Assembly: GCF_040361255.1 (NCBI RefSeq)
Contig: NZ_APNG01000014.1
Span: 55,098 to 119,097, forward strand
Direction: 5' to 3'
DNA: 64,000 bases
Source of the DNA: Salinisphaera sp040361255
GTDB taxonomy: Bacteria > Pseudomonadota > Gammaproteobacteria > Nevskiales > Salinisphaeraceae
Within the stretch, counting starts at the first letter, position 1. Each line of letters opens with the position of its first letter. The notes beneath the pieces were generated by a model. It made no database searches and was not told where the DNA came from. It saw only the letters and a list, made by a program, of their open reading frames with translations. A program made the translations under genes and the position numbers. Shown here piece by piece: positions 17,477-27,140 of the stretch.

Positions 17477-18022
17477 ATGCGACCCCAGCCCGGAACACGC
17501 CATGTTATTCTCTCCGGATGCTCCGGCGGCGGGAAGTCGACACTGCTCGCCGCGTTACGCCGGCGTGGCTATGCGACCGTCGAAGAGCCCGGGCGCCGAA
17601 TCGTTGCCGAGCAGATGCGCGGTGATGGCGAGGCACTGCCCTGGGTCGATCTGGAAGCATTCGCGCGCCGGGCCATTGAGCTGGCGATCGCTGATCGCGC
17701 ACACGTCGGCCAAAATCCCGATTCCTGGGTGTTCTTCGACCGCGGGCTTGTCGATGCAGCAGCGGCCCTGGCACATGCCGCGGGCGCGCCGGTGGCCTCG
17801 ACCCTGGCTGATCAACCCCGCTTCCATTCCCAGGTGTTTCTGACCCCGCCCTGGCCGGCGCTCTATCAGACAGACGCCGTGCGTCGGCAGACGCTGGACG
17901 ATTCAATCGCCGAATATCACCGCCTCGTCGCCACCTACGAACAACTTGGCTATACCCGGATTATCCTGCCAAAGGTCGACGTCGAGACCCAGGCGGATTT
18001 CGTGCTCCGGCATCTGTACTGA
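17477..18022 (+). CDS. AAA-type ATP-binding protein (predicted ATPase/kinase)
   Basis: A 181-residue P-loop protein. The Walker A motif is ILSGCSGGGKSTLLAAL at residues 10-26, and a Walker B-like segment SWVFFDRGLVDA lies near 75. The rest fits the AAA_28 class of small predicted ATPases or nucleotide kinases (EEPGRRIVAEQM; RFHSQVFLTPPWPALYQTD). The substrate is unknown. The ATG at 17477 places the P-loop at the usual distance from the start; the frame is open 78 bases more upstream. A bidirectional terminator follows. Confidence 0.8.
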   Translation: MRPQPGTRHVILSGCSGGGKSTLLAALRRRGYATVEEPGRRIVAEQMRGDGEALPWVDLEAFARRAIELAIADRAHVGQNPDSWVFFDRGLVDAAAALAHAAGAPVASTLADQPRFHSQVFLTPPWPALYQTDAVRRQTLDDSIAEYHRLVATYEQLGYTRIILPKVDVETQADFVLRHLY

Positions 18023-18044
18023 CCGCCTCGCCCGCGCACAAAAA

Positions 18045-18066
18045 AGCCCGGGTCGAAACCCGGGCT
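18045..18066. terminator. Bidirectional Rho-independent terminator
   Basis: Perfect 9-bp stem AGCCCGGGT / ACCCGGGCT with loop CGAA, an A-run on the left and a T-rich flank on the right. It serves the converging genes ending at 18022 (plus) and 18097 (minus). Confidence 0.9.
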
Positions 18067-18096
18067 TTGCTTTGCACATGGCAGTGCGCGAAGCGA

Positions 18097-18663
18097 TCAG
18101 GTGGTCTGTTCTTCGTGCTTGCCTTCGGCGATCTCTTCGATCGTCTTGGCACAGAAGGCATCCAGATCGTCCGGCGTACGGCTGGTGACCAGCGCTTCGT
18201 CGCAGACCACTTCGCGGTCTTCCCACTTGGCGCCCGCGTTCTTGAGATCGGTCTTGATCGACGGGAACGAGGTCACCGTGCGGCCTTCAAGTACACCGGC
18301 TTCGGCCAGCAGCCACGGCCCGTGACAGATCGCCGAGACCGGCTTGTGCTGGGCAAAGAAATCGCGCACGAACTGTACGGCCTTGTCGTTCATGCGCAGC
18401 GTGTCGGGATTGGCCAGGCCGCCCGGCAGCACCAGTGCGTTGTAGTCCTTCGCCGATACCTGATCCACGGTCTTGTCGACCGGAATCGGATCGCCCTTGG
18501 GTTCGCCGCCGCTTTCGCCCTGGATCTTGCCGTTTTCGAGCGAAATCAGTTCGACCTCGGCACCGGCGGCCTTGATTTCGTCCCACGGCTGGGTCAGTTC
18601 CGAATACTCGAAACCGTTCGTGGCCAGAAAGGCGACCTTTTTGCCTTTGAGTTCGTCGCTCAT
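18097..18663 (-). CDS. DJ-1/PfpI family protein
   Basis: A 188-residue type 1 glutamine-amidotransferase-like protein, similar in length to E. coli YhbO and archaeal PfpI. The nucleophile elbow AICHGPWLLAEAG carries the catalytic Cys-His pair, and KVAFLATNGFEYSELTQP and ALVLPGGLANPD are conserved. Family members act in protein or nucleotide deglycation or stress resistance, and the exact substrate here is not shown. The ATG at 18663 is preferred over a GTG one codon upstream. Confidence 0.88.
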   Translation of the reverse strand: MSDELKGKKVAFLATNGFEYSELTQPWDEIKAAGAEVELISLENGKIQGESGGEPKGDPIPVDKTVDQVSAKDYNALVLPGGLANPDTLRMNDKAVQFVRDFFAQHKPVSAICHGPWLLAEAGVLEGRTVTSFPSIKTDLKNAGAKWEDREVVCDEALVTSRTPDDLDAFCAKTIEEIAEGKHEEQTT

Positions 18664-18761
18664 CACAACTCCAATTGGTTGATGAATCAGTACACCCCCA
18701 ATCGTGCGGTTGTGCGCAATCGATTCAACTCCGTAATGCTACGTACCGTAGGAAACGCCGG

Positions 18762-20090
18762 TCAGGCATCGCAGCGTTCGAGCACGGCGTAGTAGAAGCC
18801 GTCGAAGCCATGCATGCCGGGCGCGATACGCCGGCCATGACGTTCGGCAAAGCCCCAGTGCGCGTCGATGACGTGCTCGCGCGCGTCGGGCGTGCGCTGG
18901 AGGAAGGCATCGATGACGTCCACGCCTTCGGCGCGCAGAATCGAACAGGTGGCATACACCAGCCGCCCGCCCGGGGCGAGCGTACGCCAGAGATTGTCGA
19001 GCAGCAGATTCTGGCGCTCGGCGGCGGCGCCAATATCGCCCGGTCGCCGCAGCCATTTGATATCGGGATGTCGACGAATGACACCGGTGCCACTGCAGGG
19101 CGCATCCAGCAGGATGCGATCGAAGGCACTGCCATTCCACCAGCTATCGACGTCCACCGCGTCCGCGGCTTGCAGGCGTGCGCTTGCCCCCACCCGTTGC
19201 AGGGTTTTGTCGAGGGTGGCCAGGCGTGCCGAGTCGATATCCAGTGCCAGCAGATCGATATCCGCCCGTTCGAGTAGATGCGCACTCTTGTTGCCCGGCG
19301 CGGCACAGCCGTCCAGCACATGATCGCCTGCCTGCGCGCCGACAAGGGTGGCGGCGAGTTGCGCCGCGCCGTCCTGAATCGAGATATCGCCCTCGGCAAA
19401 ACCGGGCAGATCGCGTGCCGGCACGGGGTGGTCGAGGGTGAACGCGCTATCGCACACGCGTATGGCCTGACTGGCGATACCGGCCTCGGCCAGGCGCGCC
19501 ATCGCAGCGTGTCGGCTATATCGGCGCGTATTGACACGCAGATGCATGGGCGCCGGTCGATTGCCGGCAGCCAGCACATCGGCGGCCAGGCCGGCCCAAT
19601 CGGTTTCGATCATGCGCACCAGCCAGTCGGGATAGCTGTAGCGCAGGCCCGGGGCCTGTTCGCTGGCAGCTGTCGCCGCATCCTCGCGTTGATGGGCACG
19701 CAGAACGGCGTTGACCATGCCACGCGCCTTGCCGAGCTTGAGTATCGCTGTGGCCGCGACGGTGGCGTGCACGGCCGCATGGGCCGGGATGCGCATCGCG
19801 TCGAGCTGCAACAGTCCGACCAGCAAAAGCGCGCGCAACAGTGGTTGCGGCTTGCGCGACAAACGTGGCGCGAGCAGGCCATCCAGGCGCCGATAATCGC
19901 GCAGCACGCCATAGGCCAGCGCCGATACCAGCGCGCGATCGACGCCGCTCATGTCGGCTGGCACATCGGCCAGGGCCGCGTCGAGACTGCGGTGATCATC
20001 CATGACCGCGGACACGCAGCGTGCCGCCCAGGCGCGTGTGGGCGCGCCTTCCACCGAATCGGGCGGCGTAGCGCGGCGGCGCTTACTCAA
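18762..20090 (-). CDS. rsmB: 16S rRNA (cytosine(967)-C5)-methyltransferase
   Basis: An m5C methyltransferase acting on 16S rRNA C967. The N-terminal NusB-like RNA-binding domain (about 1-140) is followed by the SAM-binding domain: LDGCAAPGNKSAHLL, DAPCSGTGVIRRHPDIKWLR (catalytic Cys) and VYATCSILRAEGV (second Cys). The usual CAAPGGKT loop reads CAAPGNKS. The frame runs upstream into fmt. I place the start at the TTG at 20090, which overlaps the fmt stop and gives about 442 residues, close to E. coli RsmB; a start further inside is also possible. Confidence 0.9.
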   Translation of the reverse strand: MSKRRRATPPDSVEGAPTRAWAARCVSAVMDDHRSLDAALADVPADMSGVDRALVSALAYGVLRDYRRLDGLLAPRLSRKPQPLLRALLLVGLLQLDAMRIPAHAAVHATVAATAILKLGKARGMVNAVLRAHQREDAATAASEQAPGLRYSYPDWLVRMIETDWAGLAADVLAAGNRPAPMHLRVNTRRYSRHAAMARLAEAGIASQAIRVCDSAFTLDHPVPARDLPGFAEGDISIQDGAAQLAATLVGAQAGDHVLDGCAAPGNKSAHLLERADIDLLALDIDSARLATLDKTLQRVGASARLQAADAVDVDSWWNGSAFDRILLDAPCSGTGVIRRHPDIKWLRRPGDIGAAAERQNLLLDNLWRTLAPGGRLVYATCSILRAEGVDVIDAFLQRTPDAREHVIDAHWGFAERHGRRIAPGMHGFDGFYYAVLERCDA

Positions 20091-21003
20091 AACGCAGGCC
20101 GACCCAGTCGCGACCGTTGACCGCCGCGGCGGCATCCATACGTTTCTTGCCCGGCAATTGCAGCTCGGTCACCCGTAACGTACCCGCCCCGGTGGCGATA
20201 TCGATACCTTTGGCAGAGGCCGCCACTACCGTGCCCGGCTCGGCACTGGCGCCGCTCGCCGTGGCCGCCCGCCAGAAACGCACCGGCTGGCCATCCAGAC
20301 GCGCATGGGCCACCGGCCAGGGTACGAAGGCCCGCACTGCCCGGGCGATTTCGTCGGCGCGCAGGCGCCAGTCGATCGCGGCCTCGCCTTTATCCAGACG
20401 ATGTGCATAGCAGGCCTGGGCGTCGTCCTGCGGCTCGCCGCTCACGCCCTGTTCTATGCGTCCGAGCAGCGTCGATAATTCCGCCGCGCCCAACGCGGCC
20501 AGCTGGTCGTGCAAGTCGCCCGCCGTGGTATCGCTGTCGATGGCCACCGCACGGCGCGCGAGCATGGCCCCGGTATCCAGGCCCGCATCCATTTGCATGA
20601 GCGTCACACCGGTTTCGCTATCGCCGGCCAGAATCGCACGCGCGATCGGCGCGGCCCCGCGCCAGCGCGGCAGCAAGGAGGCATGCACGTTGATACAGCC
20701 ATAACGCGGCAGCGCGAGCACTTTTTTCGGCAGCAGCAGACCATAGGCGACCACCACCATCAGATCCGGCTCGAGCGCGGCCAGCGCATCGAAGGCATCG
20801 GCCTTTTTCAGCGACAACGGCTGTTGCACGGGAACACCGAGTTCAAGCGCGCGTTGCTTGACCGGCGAGGCGGCGAGCTTGCGCCCCCGCCCGGCCGGGC
20901 GATCCGGCTGGGTGAGTACGCCGGCCAGCCGGTGCGAACTCGCCGCGATCGCATCCAGACAGGGCAGCGCGAACTCGGGCGTGCCGGCAAAAACGATATT
21001 CAC
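20083..21003 (-). CDS. fmt: Methionyl-tRNA formyltransferase
   Basis: Formylates initiator Met-tRNA with 10-formyl-THF. The 306-residue protein starts MNIVFAGTPEFALPCLDAI and carries the catalytic block NVHASLLPRWRGAAPI plus DAGLDTGAML, with the C-terminal OB-like tRNA-binding domain after about residue 205. It lies three bases after def and overlaps rsmB, the conserved def-fmt-rsmB order. Confidence 0.96.
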   Translation of the reverse strand: MNIVFAGTPEFALPCLDAIAASSHRLAGVLTQPDRPAGRGRKLAASPVKQRALELGVPVQQPLSLKKADAFDALAALEPDLMVVVAYGLLLPKKVLALPRYGCINVHASLLPRWRGAAPIARAILAGDSETGVTLMQMDAGLDTGAMLARRAVAIDSDTTAGDLHDQLAALGAAELSTLLGRIEQGVSGEPQDDAQACYAHRLDKGEAAIDWRLRADEIARAVRAFVPWPVAHARLDGQPVRFWRAATASGASAEPGTVVAASAKGIDIATGAGTLRVTELQLPGKKRMDAAAAVNGRDWVGLRFE

Positions 21004-21006
21004 GAT

Positions 21007-21528
21007 CTACTCGTCGCTTTCCGTCGCGGCTTGCTGGCGCGCGGCCTTGGCCAGCTTGCGACGAATGCGCTCGCGCTTGAGCCGCGAAAGCTGGTCGATA
21101 TAGAGGCCACCGTCGAGATGGGCCAGTTCGTGCTGTACGCATTGCGCGAGCAGGCCTTCGGCATCCATTTCGTAACGCTCGCCGTGGCGATCCTGGGCGG
21201 CAAAGCGAATACGTGCATGGCGCTTGACCTTGTCGTAATGGTCCGGCACCGACAGACAGCCCTCGTCCACGGTTTCCAGATCTTCGGCCCAGAGAATTTC
21301 CGGGTTGCACATCACGATGCGCTCGTTGCGATCCTCGGAGCAATCCATGACCGCGACGCGGCGTGTATCGCCCACCTGGGTCGAGGCCAAACCCACGCCC
21401 GGGGCGTCATACATGGTGTCGAACATGTCATCGATAAAACGCGACAGTGCGTCGTCGAAAACGGTGATCGGCTCAGTGCGTTCGCGCAGTCGCGGATCGG
21501 GGAAATGCAAAATCTCGAGAATCGCCAT
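21007..21528 (-). CDS. def: Peptide deformylase
   Basis: A metalloenzyme that removes the N-formyl group from nascent proteins. The 173 residues contain all three motifs: GVGLASTQV (usual form GxGxAAxQ, here Ser for the second Ala), EGCLSVP with the metal-binding Cys, and QHELAHLDG with the HExxH zinc/iron site. It is translated with fmt and diverges from the LysM lipoprotein gene. The C-terminal extension is Lys/Arg-rich. Confidence 0.96.
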   Translation of the reverse strand: MAILEILHFPDPRLRERTEPITVFDDALSRFIDDMFDTMYDAPGVGLASTQVGDTRRVAVMDCSEDRNERIVMCNPEILWAEDLETVDEGCLSVPDHYDKVKRHARIRFAAQDRHGERYEMDAEGLLAQCVQHELAHLDGGLYIDQLSRLKRERIRRKLAKAARQQAATESDE

Positions 21529-21678
21529 ATTCTATTGGTCGTCAATGTCGCAAGTGGGCCGGCCATTAATAAATCATCGGACTGGCCGATAACGAAAAGC
21601 ACGCGGCATGGCCTGTTCAAGCGCTATCAATTGGGGGGCGCGTCCTGGATGCGAGAGTATAACGATTTGAGACAGGCC

Positions 21679-22785
21679 ATGAAGTGCGCGGGCACTGGCC
21701 TGGCGGTGGCCCTGGCGGTCGTTGCGAGCGGCTGCGCGCACCAACAGGAGCCCGAGCGTGCGCCCGCCTCCCCGGCCACGCCGCTGCCCGAGCGCGCGAC
21801 ACCCGCGGTCAACGAAACCACGGTCAACGACCAGATACGCGCCGACGCGCCGCTGCGCTACGTGGTCAAGAAAGGCGATACGCTCTGGGATATCGCAGGC
21901 TACTACCTGCGCGACCCCTGGTATTGGCCGCAGCTGTGGTACGCCAATCCCGATATCGCCAATCCGCATCTGATCTATCCGGGCGATGTGCTCATCCTCA
22001 CCCGCGACGCCAACGGCAATTTCCAGCTGCGCCGCGCCGGCACCAAGGTGTTGTCGCCCGAGATACGCGAAAGCTCGCTGGAATCGGTCGCCACCATTCC
22101 GCTGGATGCGATCCGTGCATTCATTACCGGCCCGCGGATCGTGTCCGCACAGGAGCTGGCCGATGCGCCCTATGTGGTGTCGTTCATCGACGAACATCTG
22201 GTCGGCGGCAAGGGCACGGTCAGTTATGTACGCGGCGTAGGCGCCCAAGGCCATGACGCCGAGCGCTACAGCCTCGTACGCGACGCCGGGCCCTACAAGG
22301 ACCCGGACACGGGCGAAATCCTCGGCCAGCAGGCCGTACCGGTCGGCGAAATACGAATTCTCGAAGACGGGCCCGTCGCCAAGGCGCAGATCACCAAAAG
22401 CTATCGCGAAGCCCTGGTCGCCGACCGGCTGCTACCGCTGGAAACCGAGGATCTGGTGCACGATTTCTATCCGCATGCACCGGATCGCGCGATCGAAGGC
22501 CGTATTATCTCCGTGTACGACGGCGTGTCGGCTATCGGCCAGTATCAGGTGGTGACCTTGAGCGTGGGCCGCACCGACGGTATCGAACGCGGGCATGTGC
22601 TCGATATCTTCGAAGCCGGCCGCGTGGTGCTCGACCCGGTCAAGGGCGATCAGGTGCGCCTGCCCGAACTCAAATCCGGCCAGCTGCTGGTATTCAAGAC
22701 CGACGAGAAAGTCAGCTTCGCGGTGATCATGCGCGCCGAACGCGCGATCCATATCGACGATTACGTGCGTACGCCGGCGCGCTAG
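21679..22785 (+). CDS. LysM-domain lipoprotein
   Basis: A 368-residue envelope protein. The N-terminus MKCAGTGLAVALAVVASGC is a lipoprotein-type signal (lipidation at Cys19). One LysM peptidoglycan-binding domain covers about residues 63-110 (YVVKKGDTLWDIAGYYLRDP ... NPHLIYPGDVLIL). The rest is a long beta-rich C-terminal domain. The gene diverges from def, the arrangement seen in pseudomonads and other gammaproteobacteria, where the orthologue is a LysM protein next to dprA. An ATG at 21649, 10 codons upstream, is an alternative start with a G-rich leader. Confidence 0.88.
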   Translation: MKCAGTGLAVALAVVASGCAHQQEPERAPASPATPLPERATPAVNETTVNDQIRADAPLRYVVKKGDTLWDIAGYYLRDPWYWPQLWYANPDIANPHLIYPGDVLILTRDANGNFQLRRAGTKVLSPEIRESSLESVATIPLDAIRAFITGPRIVSAQELADAPYVVSFIDEHLVGGKGTVSYVRGVGAQGHDAERYSLVRDAGPYKDPDTGEILGQQAVPVGEIRILEDGPVAKAQITKSYREALVADRLLPLETEDLVHDFYPHAPDRAIEGRIISVYDGVSAIGQYQVVTLSVGRTDGIERGHVLDIFEAGRVVLDPVKGDQVRLPELKSGQLLVFKTDEKVSFAVIMRAERAIHIDDYVRTPAR

Positions 22786-22814
22786 CGCGTGTACCGGCTG
22801 TAACCGATGGTGTC

Positions 22815-23936
22815 GTGAGTCATCACGCCGAGCTGCAACTGGCCTGCACGCCGGGCATCGGGGCGACACTGGGTAGCCGCCTGATCGAACACTTCGGCAG
22901 TGCCGAGACGGCCTTGGCGGCCGGCGAGCGTGCCTGGCGCGAACTCGGCGTGCCGCGTGCGGCCTGTGCCGCACTTGCCGCCGCCGATAACGCGCGCCTG
23001 GACGAAACGCGGCGCTGGCTTGACGCAGCCGATCATCATTTCATCACCCGCGATCATCGCCACTACCCGAACGCGCTGGCCGAGCTCGAGCCCGCCCCGC
23101 CCTGGTTGTACGCGCTGGGGGATACCGAGTTACTCAACTATCCGGCGATCGCGATCGTGGGCAGCCGCAATCCCAGCCCGGCGGGCCTGGAAGCCGCCCG
23201 CGAGTTCGGCTTCGCGCTCGCCTCGGCGGGGCTGGTCGTGGTGTCGGGCCTGGCCCGCGGTATCGACGCCGCCGCCCATGAAGGCGCACTCGCGGCCGAC
23301 GGCATGACCATCGCGGTGTGTGGCACCGGCCTCGATCGCGTGTATCCGGCCATGAACAAGGATCTGGCCGAACGTATCGCCGGCAACGGGCTGTTGCTGT
23401 CGGAATTCGGCCTGGGTACAGAACCGACACGCGGCAATTTTCCGCGCCGTAATCGCATCATCGCCGGTCTTTGTAGCGCCACACTGGTCGTCGAAGCCGC
23501 CCGCGCCTCGGGCTCGTTGATCACCGCCCGTCTGGCCAGCGCGGCCGGGCGCGAAGTCTTCGCCCTGCCCGGCTCGATTCACAACCCGCTCGCGCGCGGC
23601 TGCCACCAGCTCATTCGCGATGGCGCCAAGCTGGTCGAAACCACCGAGCACATTCTCGAAGACATCGCCGGCGTGCTCGACGGCTATCGCAGCCATGGTG
23701 CGCAGGTGTCTGATCGCGAAGCCGAACACGCGGCGACTGACCGTCCGCCAGCGGCCGAAAACGACGACCACGCCACGCTGCTTGCCGCGCTCGGCCACGG
23801 CCCGGCACGGGTCGACGACCTGGTCGCACGCACGGGTTGGTCGGCAGATGCGGTATCATCCACCCTGCTCATCCTGGAACTGGAAGGTCGTGTTCATGCC
23901 GGCCCGGGCGGGGCTTATACCCGCACGGCATCATGA
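22815..23936 (+). CDS. dprA: DNA-processing protein DprA
   Basis: Binds incoming single-stranded DNA and loads RecA during natural transformation. The 373-residue protein has an N-terminal helix-hairpin-helix/SAM-like part, the Rossmann-like core with IAIVGSRNPSPAGLEAARE and SGLARGIDAAAHEGAL, then FALPGSIHNPLARGCHQLI, and a C-terminal winged-helix segment (DDLVARTGWSADAVSSTLL). The start is GTG at 22815. Other competence genes are not in this window, so transformability is not shown. Confidence 0.93.
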   Translation: MSHHAELQLACTPGIGATLGSRLIEHFGSAETALAAGERAWRELGVPRAACAALAAADNARLDETRRWLDAADHHFITRDHRHYPNALAELEPAPPWLYALGDTELLNYPAIAIVGSRNPSPAGLEAAREFGFALASAGLVVVSGLARGIDAAAHEGALAADGMTIAVCGTGLDRVYPAMNKDLAERIAGNGLLLSEFGLGTEPTRGNFPRRNRIIAGLCSATLVVEAARASGSLITARLASAAGREVFALPGSIHNPLARGCHQLIRDGAKLVETTEHILEDIAGVLDGYRSHGAQVSDREAEHAATDRPPAAENDDHATLLAALGHGPARVDDLVARTGWSADAVSSTLLILELEGRVHAGPGGAYTRTAS

Positions 23937-23985
23937 GCACGGGCCTGGCCCATTGCCACGGTTCACACACGACGGATCTGCGCCG

Positions 23986-24456
23986 ATGAACGAAAACCTG
24001 CTCGACGTGCTGCTCTATCTGTTCGAGAACTTCTCGCTCGCGGATGCCGAACACATGTCCAGCGTACGCGACGACCTGGGCGATGCCGGCTTCTTCGACG
24101 ACGAAATCGACGATGCCTTTGCCTGGATTCGGGCCACCGACCCGGCCGGCCAGTCGATGGCCGATACGCCCAGCGACGATGCCGTGCGCGTCTACGCCGA
24201 ACGCGAGATGCAGGTCCTGGATGCCGAATGCCGGGGCTACCTCGCCGGCCTGCAACAAGCCGGCGTGCTCAGTGCCACTGCCCGCGAGATCGTGATCGAC
24301 CGCATGATGGCGCTGGCCGAAGACGCCTTCGAGGGCGCCGAGATCGAACAGCTCAAGTGGGTGGTGATGATGGTGCTCTCTTCGAGCGGCCAGGATCAGG
24401 CCTATGCCCGCATGGAAGCGATGATCCATGCCGAATCCCCTGGGGCCAGTCACTAG
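23986..24456 (+). CDS. smg: Smg family protein (DUF494)
   Basis: A 156-residue acidic helical protein beginning ENLLDVLLYLFENFSL, the family signature, and ending ALAEDAFEGAEIEQLKWVVM. It matches E. coli Smg in length and is nearly always found between dprA and topA, as here. The molecular function is unknown. The ATG at 23986 is chosen because it gives the family N-terminus; the frame is open upstream through dprA. Confidence 0.92.
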   Translation: MNENLLDVLLYLFENFSLADAEHMSSVRDDLGDAGFFDDEIDDAFAWIRATDPAGQSMADTPSDDAVRVYAEREMQVLDAECRGYLAGLQQAGVLSATAREIVIDRMMALAEDAFEGAEIEQLKWVVMMVLSSSGQDQAYARMEAMIHAESPGASH

Positions 24457-24613
24457 CCGGACACCCCGGACCGCTTCGGCGGGGTCACAACCGCGCCATG
24501 CACGGGGCGGCGCGGTTGACGCGTCCCGGTCGCGCATGCTTCAAAGGCTATGCTAGTGTGCAGCGCCCTGTACGCGAGTGCAGGCCTTAATCCTTTAAAT
24601 ATAGCGTGAATCG

Positions 24614-27103
24614 ATGAGTCGCAATCTCGTCATCGTGGAATCGCCGGCCAAGGCCCGGACGATCGAAAAATATCTCGGCAAGGACTACGAGGTGCTTGCC
24701 TCGTACGGCCACGTGCGCGACCTCGTGCCCAAGGAAGGCGCAGTCGATACCGAGCACGACTTCGCGATGCGCTACGACATCATCGACCGCAATGCCAAGC
24801 AGGTCGACAAGATCGCCCGCTCGCTCAAGAAGTCGGACGCCCTGCTGCTGGCCACTGACCCCGACCGCGAAGGCGAGGCCATTGCCTGGCATCTGCTGGA
24901 GCTGCTGCGCGAACGCGGCCTGCTCGAAAACAAGGAAGTCGCCCGGGTGGTCTTTCACGAGATCACCAAGAAAGCCGTCGGTTCGGCCGTGGCCAACCCG
25001 CGCACCATCTCCGATGACCTGGTCAATGCGCAGCAGGCACGCCGCGCGCTCGACTATCTGGTGGGCTTCAATCTGTCGCCCCTGCTCTGGCGCAAGGTTC
25101 AGCGCGGACTATCGGCCGGGCGCGTACAGTCGCCGGCGCTACGCCTGATCTGCGAGCGCGATGCCGAGATCGAGGCGTTCATCCCCCAGGAATACTGGAA
25201 GATCGAAGCCCAGGTGGAAAAGGACGCCCAGCCGTTTTCCGCACGGCTGTCGCAGCTGGACGGCGAAAAGGTCGAACAGTTCACGGTCAACAACCAGGGC
25301 AGCGCCGACGCAGCCCTGGAAAAACTCACCAGCGCCGCCCAGGGCCAGCTGCGGGTGGTCAAGGTCGACCGCAAACAGCGCAAGCGCAACCCGGCGCCGC
25401 CGTTCACGACCTCCACGCTGCAACAGGAAGCCGCACGCAAGCTCGGCTTTACCGCCAAGCGCACCATGCGTACGGCCCAGAGCCTGTATGAAGGCGTGTC
25501 GATCGATGGCGCCGAGGCCACCGGTCTGATCACCTATATGCGGACCGACTCGGTCAGCCTGGCCGCGGACGCGGTCAACGAACTGCGCGCGATGATCGGC
25601 AAGCGCTACGGCGACAAGAACCTGCCGGACGCCCCGCGCACCTTCAAGACCAAGTCGAAGAACGCCCAGGAAGCGCATGAGGCCATCCGGCCGACCGAAA
25701 GCGCGCGGATTCCGGACGAAATCAAGTCGAACCTGACCAGCGATCAGGCACGCCTCTATGAGCTGATCTGGCAGCGCACCGTCGCCAGCCAGATGATGCA
25801 TGCCCTGTTCGATACCGTATCGGCCGATCTCGCAGCCGGCGACGACGCGAAGCACCTGTTCCGTGCCTCGGGCCGTACCCTGCGCGAGCCGGGCTTTCTG
25901 GCCGTCTACAAGGAAGGCAAGGACGACGACAAGGGCGATGACGACGCCGACAAGCGCCTGCCGCATCTGGAAGAGAACGAGCTGCTCAAGCTCGCCGAGA
26001 TCATTCCCACCCAGCATTTCACCGAGCCGCCGCCGCGCTTTACCGAAGCCGCGCTCGTGAAAACGCTCGAGGAATACGATATCGGCCGGCCGTCGACCTA
26101 TGCCTCGATCATCTCGACGCTGCAGGATCGCGAATACGTCGAAATGGACGGCAAGGCGTTCATGCCCACCCCGCTGGGCAAGATCGTCAACAAGTTCCTG
26201 ACCGATCACTTCACCCGCTATGTGGACTACGAGTTCACCGCCAACCTCGAAGACCGGCTCGACGCCGTCTCGCGCGGCGAGGAACAGTGGCAGCCGCTGC
26301 TCAAGGAATTCTGGGATCGCTTCTCCGAACAGATCGAATCCAAGCAGGATCTGTCGCGCGAAGAAGTCGCCCAGGCCCGCGAGCTGGGTACCGATCCGAA
26401 AACCGGCAAGCCGGTGATCGTGCGCATCGGCCGTTTCGGCCCGTTCGTGCAGATCGGCTCCAAGGACGACGAGGAAAAACCCAAGTTCGCCGGCCTGCGC
26501 AAGGGCCAGGACATGGACAAGATCACCCTCGACGAGGCGCTGTATCTGTTCAACCTGCCCCGCGATCTGGGCGAAACGCCCGAAGGCGAGGAAATTCAGG
26601 TCAACATCGGCCGCTTCGGCCCCTATGTGCGCTTTGGCAAGAAGTTCGCGTCGATCAAGGAAGACGACCCGTACACCATCTCCAAGGAGCGCGCGCTCGA
26701 GGTCATCGCCGAGAAGAAGGAAGCCGACGCCAAGAAGCTGATCAAGCACTTCGAGGCCGAAGGCATCAAGGTTCAGCACGGCCCGTTCGGCCCCTACATC
26801 ACCGACGGCAAGAAAAACGCCAGCGTGCCCAAGGGTCAGGAACCGGCCGATCTCACCCTTGAGCAGTGCCAGGAGATCATCGCCAAGGCCCCGGAGAAGA
26901 AAAAGCGCGGGCGCAAGGGCGCGGCAGCCAAAAAGGACAGCGCCAAATCGAGCGCGAAGTCGACCGCCAAGACTGGCAAGAGCACGGCCAAGGCCAAGAG
27001 CACCAGCAAGTCGGCGACGGCAAAAAAGACCACCGCCAAAGGCAGCACGGCCAAGAAAGCGCCGGCGAAGTCGAAACCCGGCTCCGGCGCCGACAAGCGT
27101 TAG
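24614..27103 (+). CDS. topA: DNA topoisomerase I, without zinc fingers
   Basis: Type IA topoisomerase relaxing negative supercoils. The TOPRIM domain opens the protein (VIVESPAKARTIEKYLGKDY; ATDPDREGEAIAWHL), and the nicking tyrosine is Tyr308 in GLITYMRTDS. Instead of the C-terminal zinc fingers of E. coli TopA, the 829-residue protein ends with Topo-C repeats (IGRFGPFVQIGSK; IGRFGPYVRFGKKFASI; QHGPFGPYITDGKKNASVP) and a roughly 75-residue Lys/Ala/Ser tail resembling histone-like basic tails. This architecture is common outside enterobacteria. Confidence 0.95.
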   Translation: MSRNLVIVESPAKARTIEKYLGKDYEVLASYGHVRDLVPKEGAVDTEHDFAMRYDIIDRNAKQVDKIARSLKKSDALLLATDPDREGEAIAWHLLELLRERGLLENKEVARVVFHEITKKAVGSAVANPRTISDDLVNAQQARRALDYLVGFNLSPLLWRKVQRGLSAGRVQSPALRLICERDAEIEAFIPQEYWKIEAQVEKDAQPFSARLSQLDGEKVEQFTVNNQGSADAALEKLTSAAQGQLRVVKVDRKQRKRNPAPPFTTSTLQQEAARKLGFTAKRTMRTAQSLYEGVSIDGAEATGLITYMRTDSVSLAADAVNELRAMIGKRYGDKNLPDAPRTFKTKSKNAQEAHEAIRPTESARIPDEIKSNLTSDQARLYELIWQRTVASQMMHALFDTVSADLAAGDDAKHLFRASGRTLREPGFLAVYKEGKDDDKGDDDADKRLPHLEENELLKLAEIIPTQHFTEPPPRFTEAALVKTLEEYDIGRPSTYASIISTLQDREYVEMDGKAFMPTPLGKIVNKFLTDHFTRYVDYEFTANLEDRLDAVSRGEEQWQPLLKEFWDRFSEQIESKQDLSREEVAQARELGTDPKTGKPVIVRIGRFGPFVQIGSKDDEEKPKFAGLRKGQDMDKITLDEALYLFNLPRDLGETPEGEEIQVNIGRFGPYVRFGKKFASIKEDDPYTISKERALEVIAEKKEADAKKLIKHFEAEGIKVQHGPFGPYITDGKKNASVPKGQEPADLTLEQCQEIIAKAPEKKKRGRKGAAAKKDSAKSSAKSTAKTGKSTAKAKSTSKSATAKKTTAKGSTAKKAPAKSKPGSGADKR

Positions 27104-27140
27104 GCCTGATTGCATACCCGGCTGACTGGACCGAGCGAAC

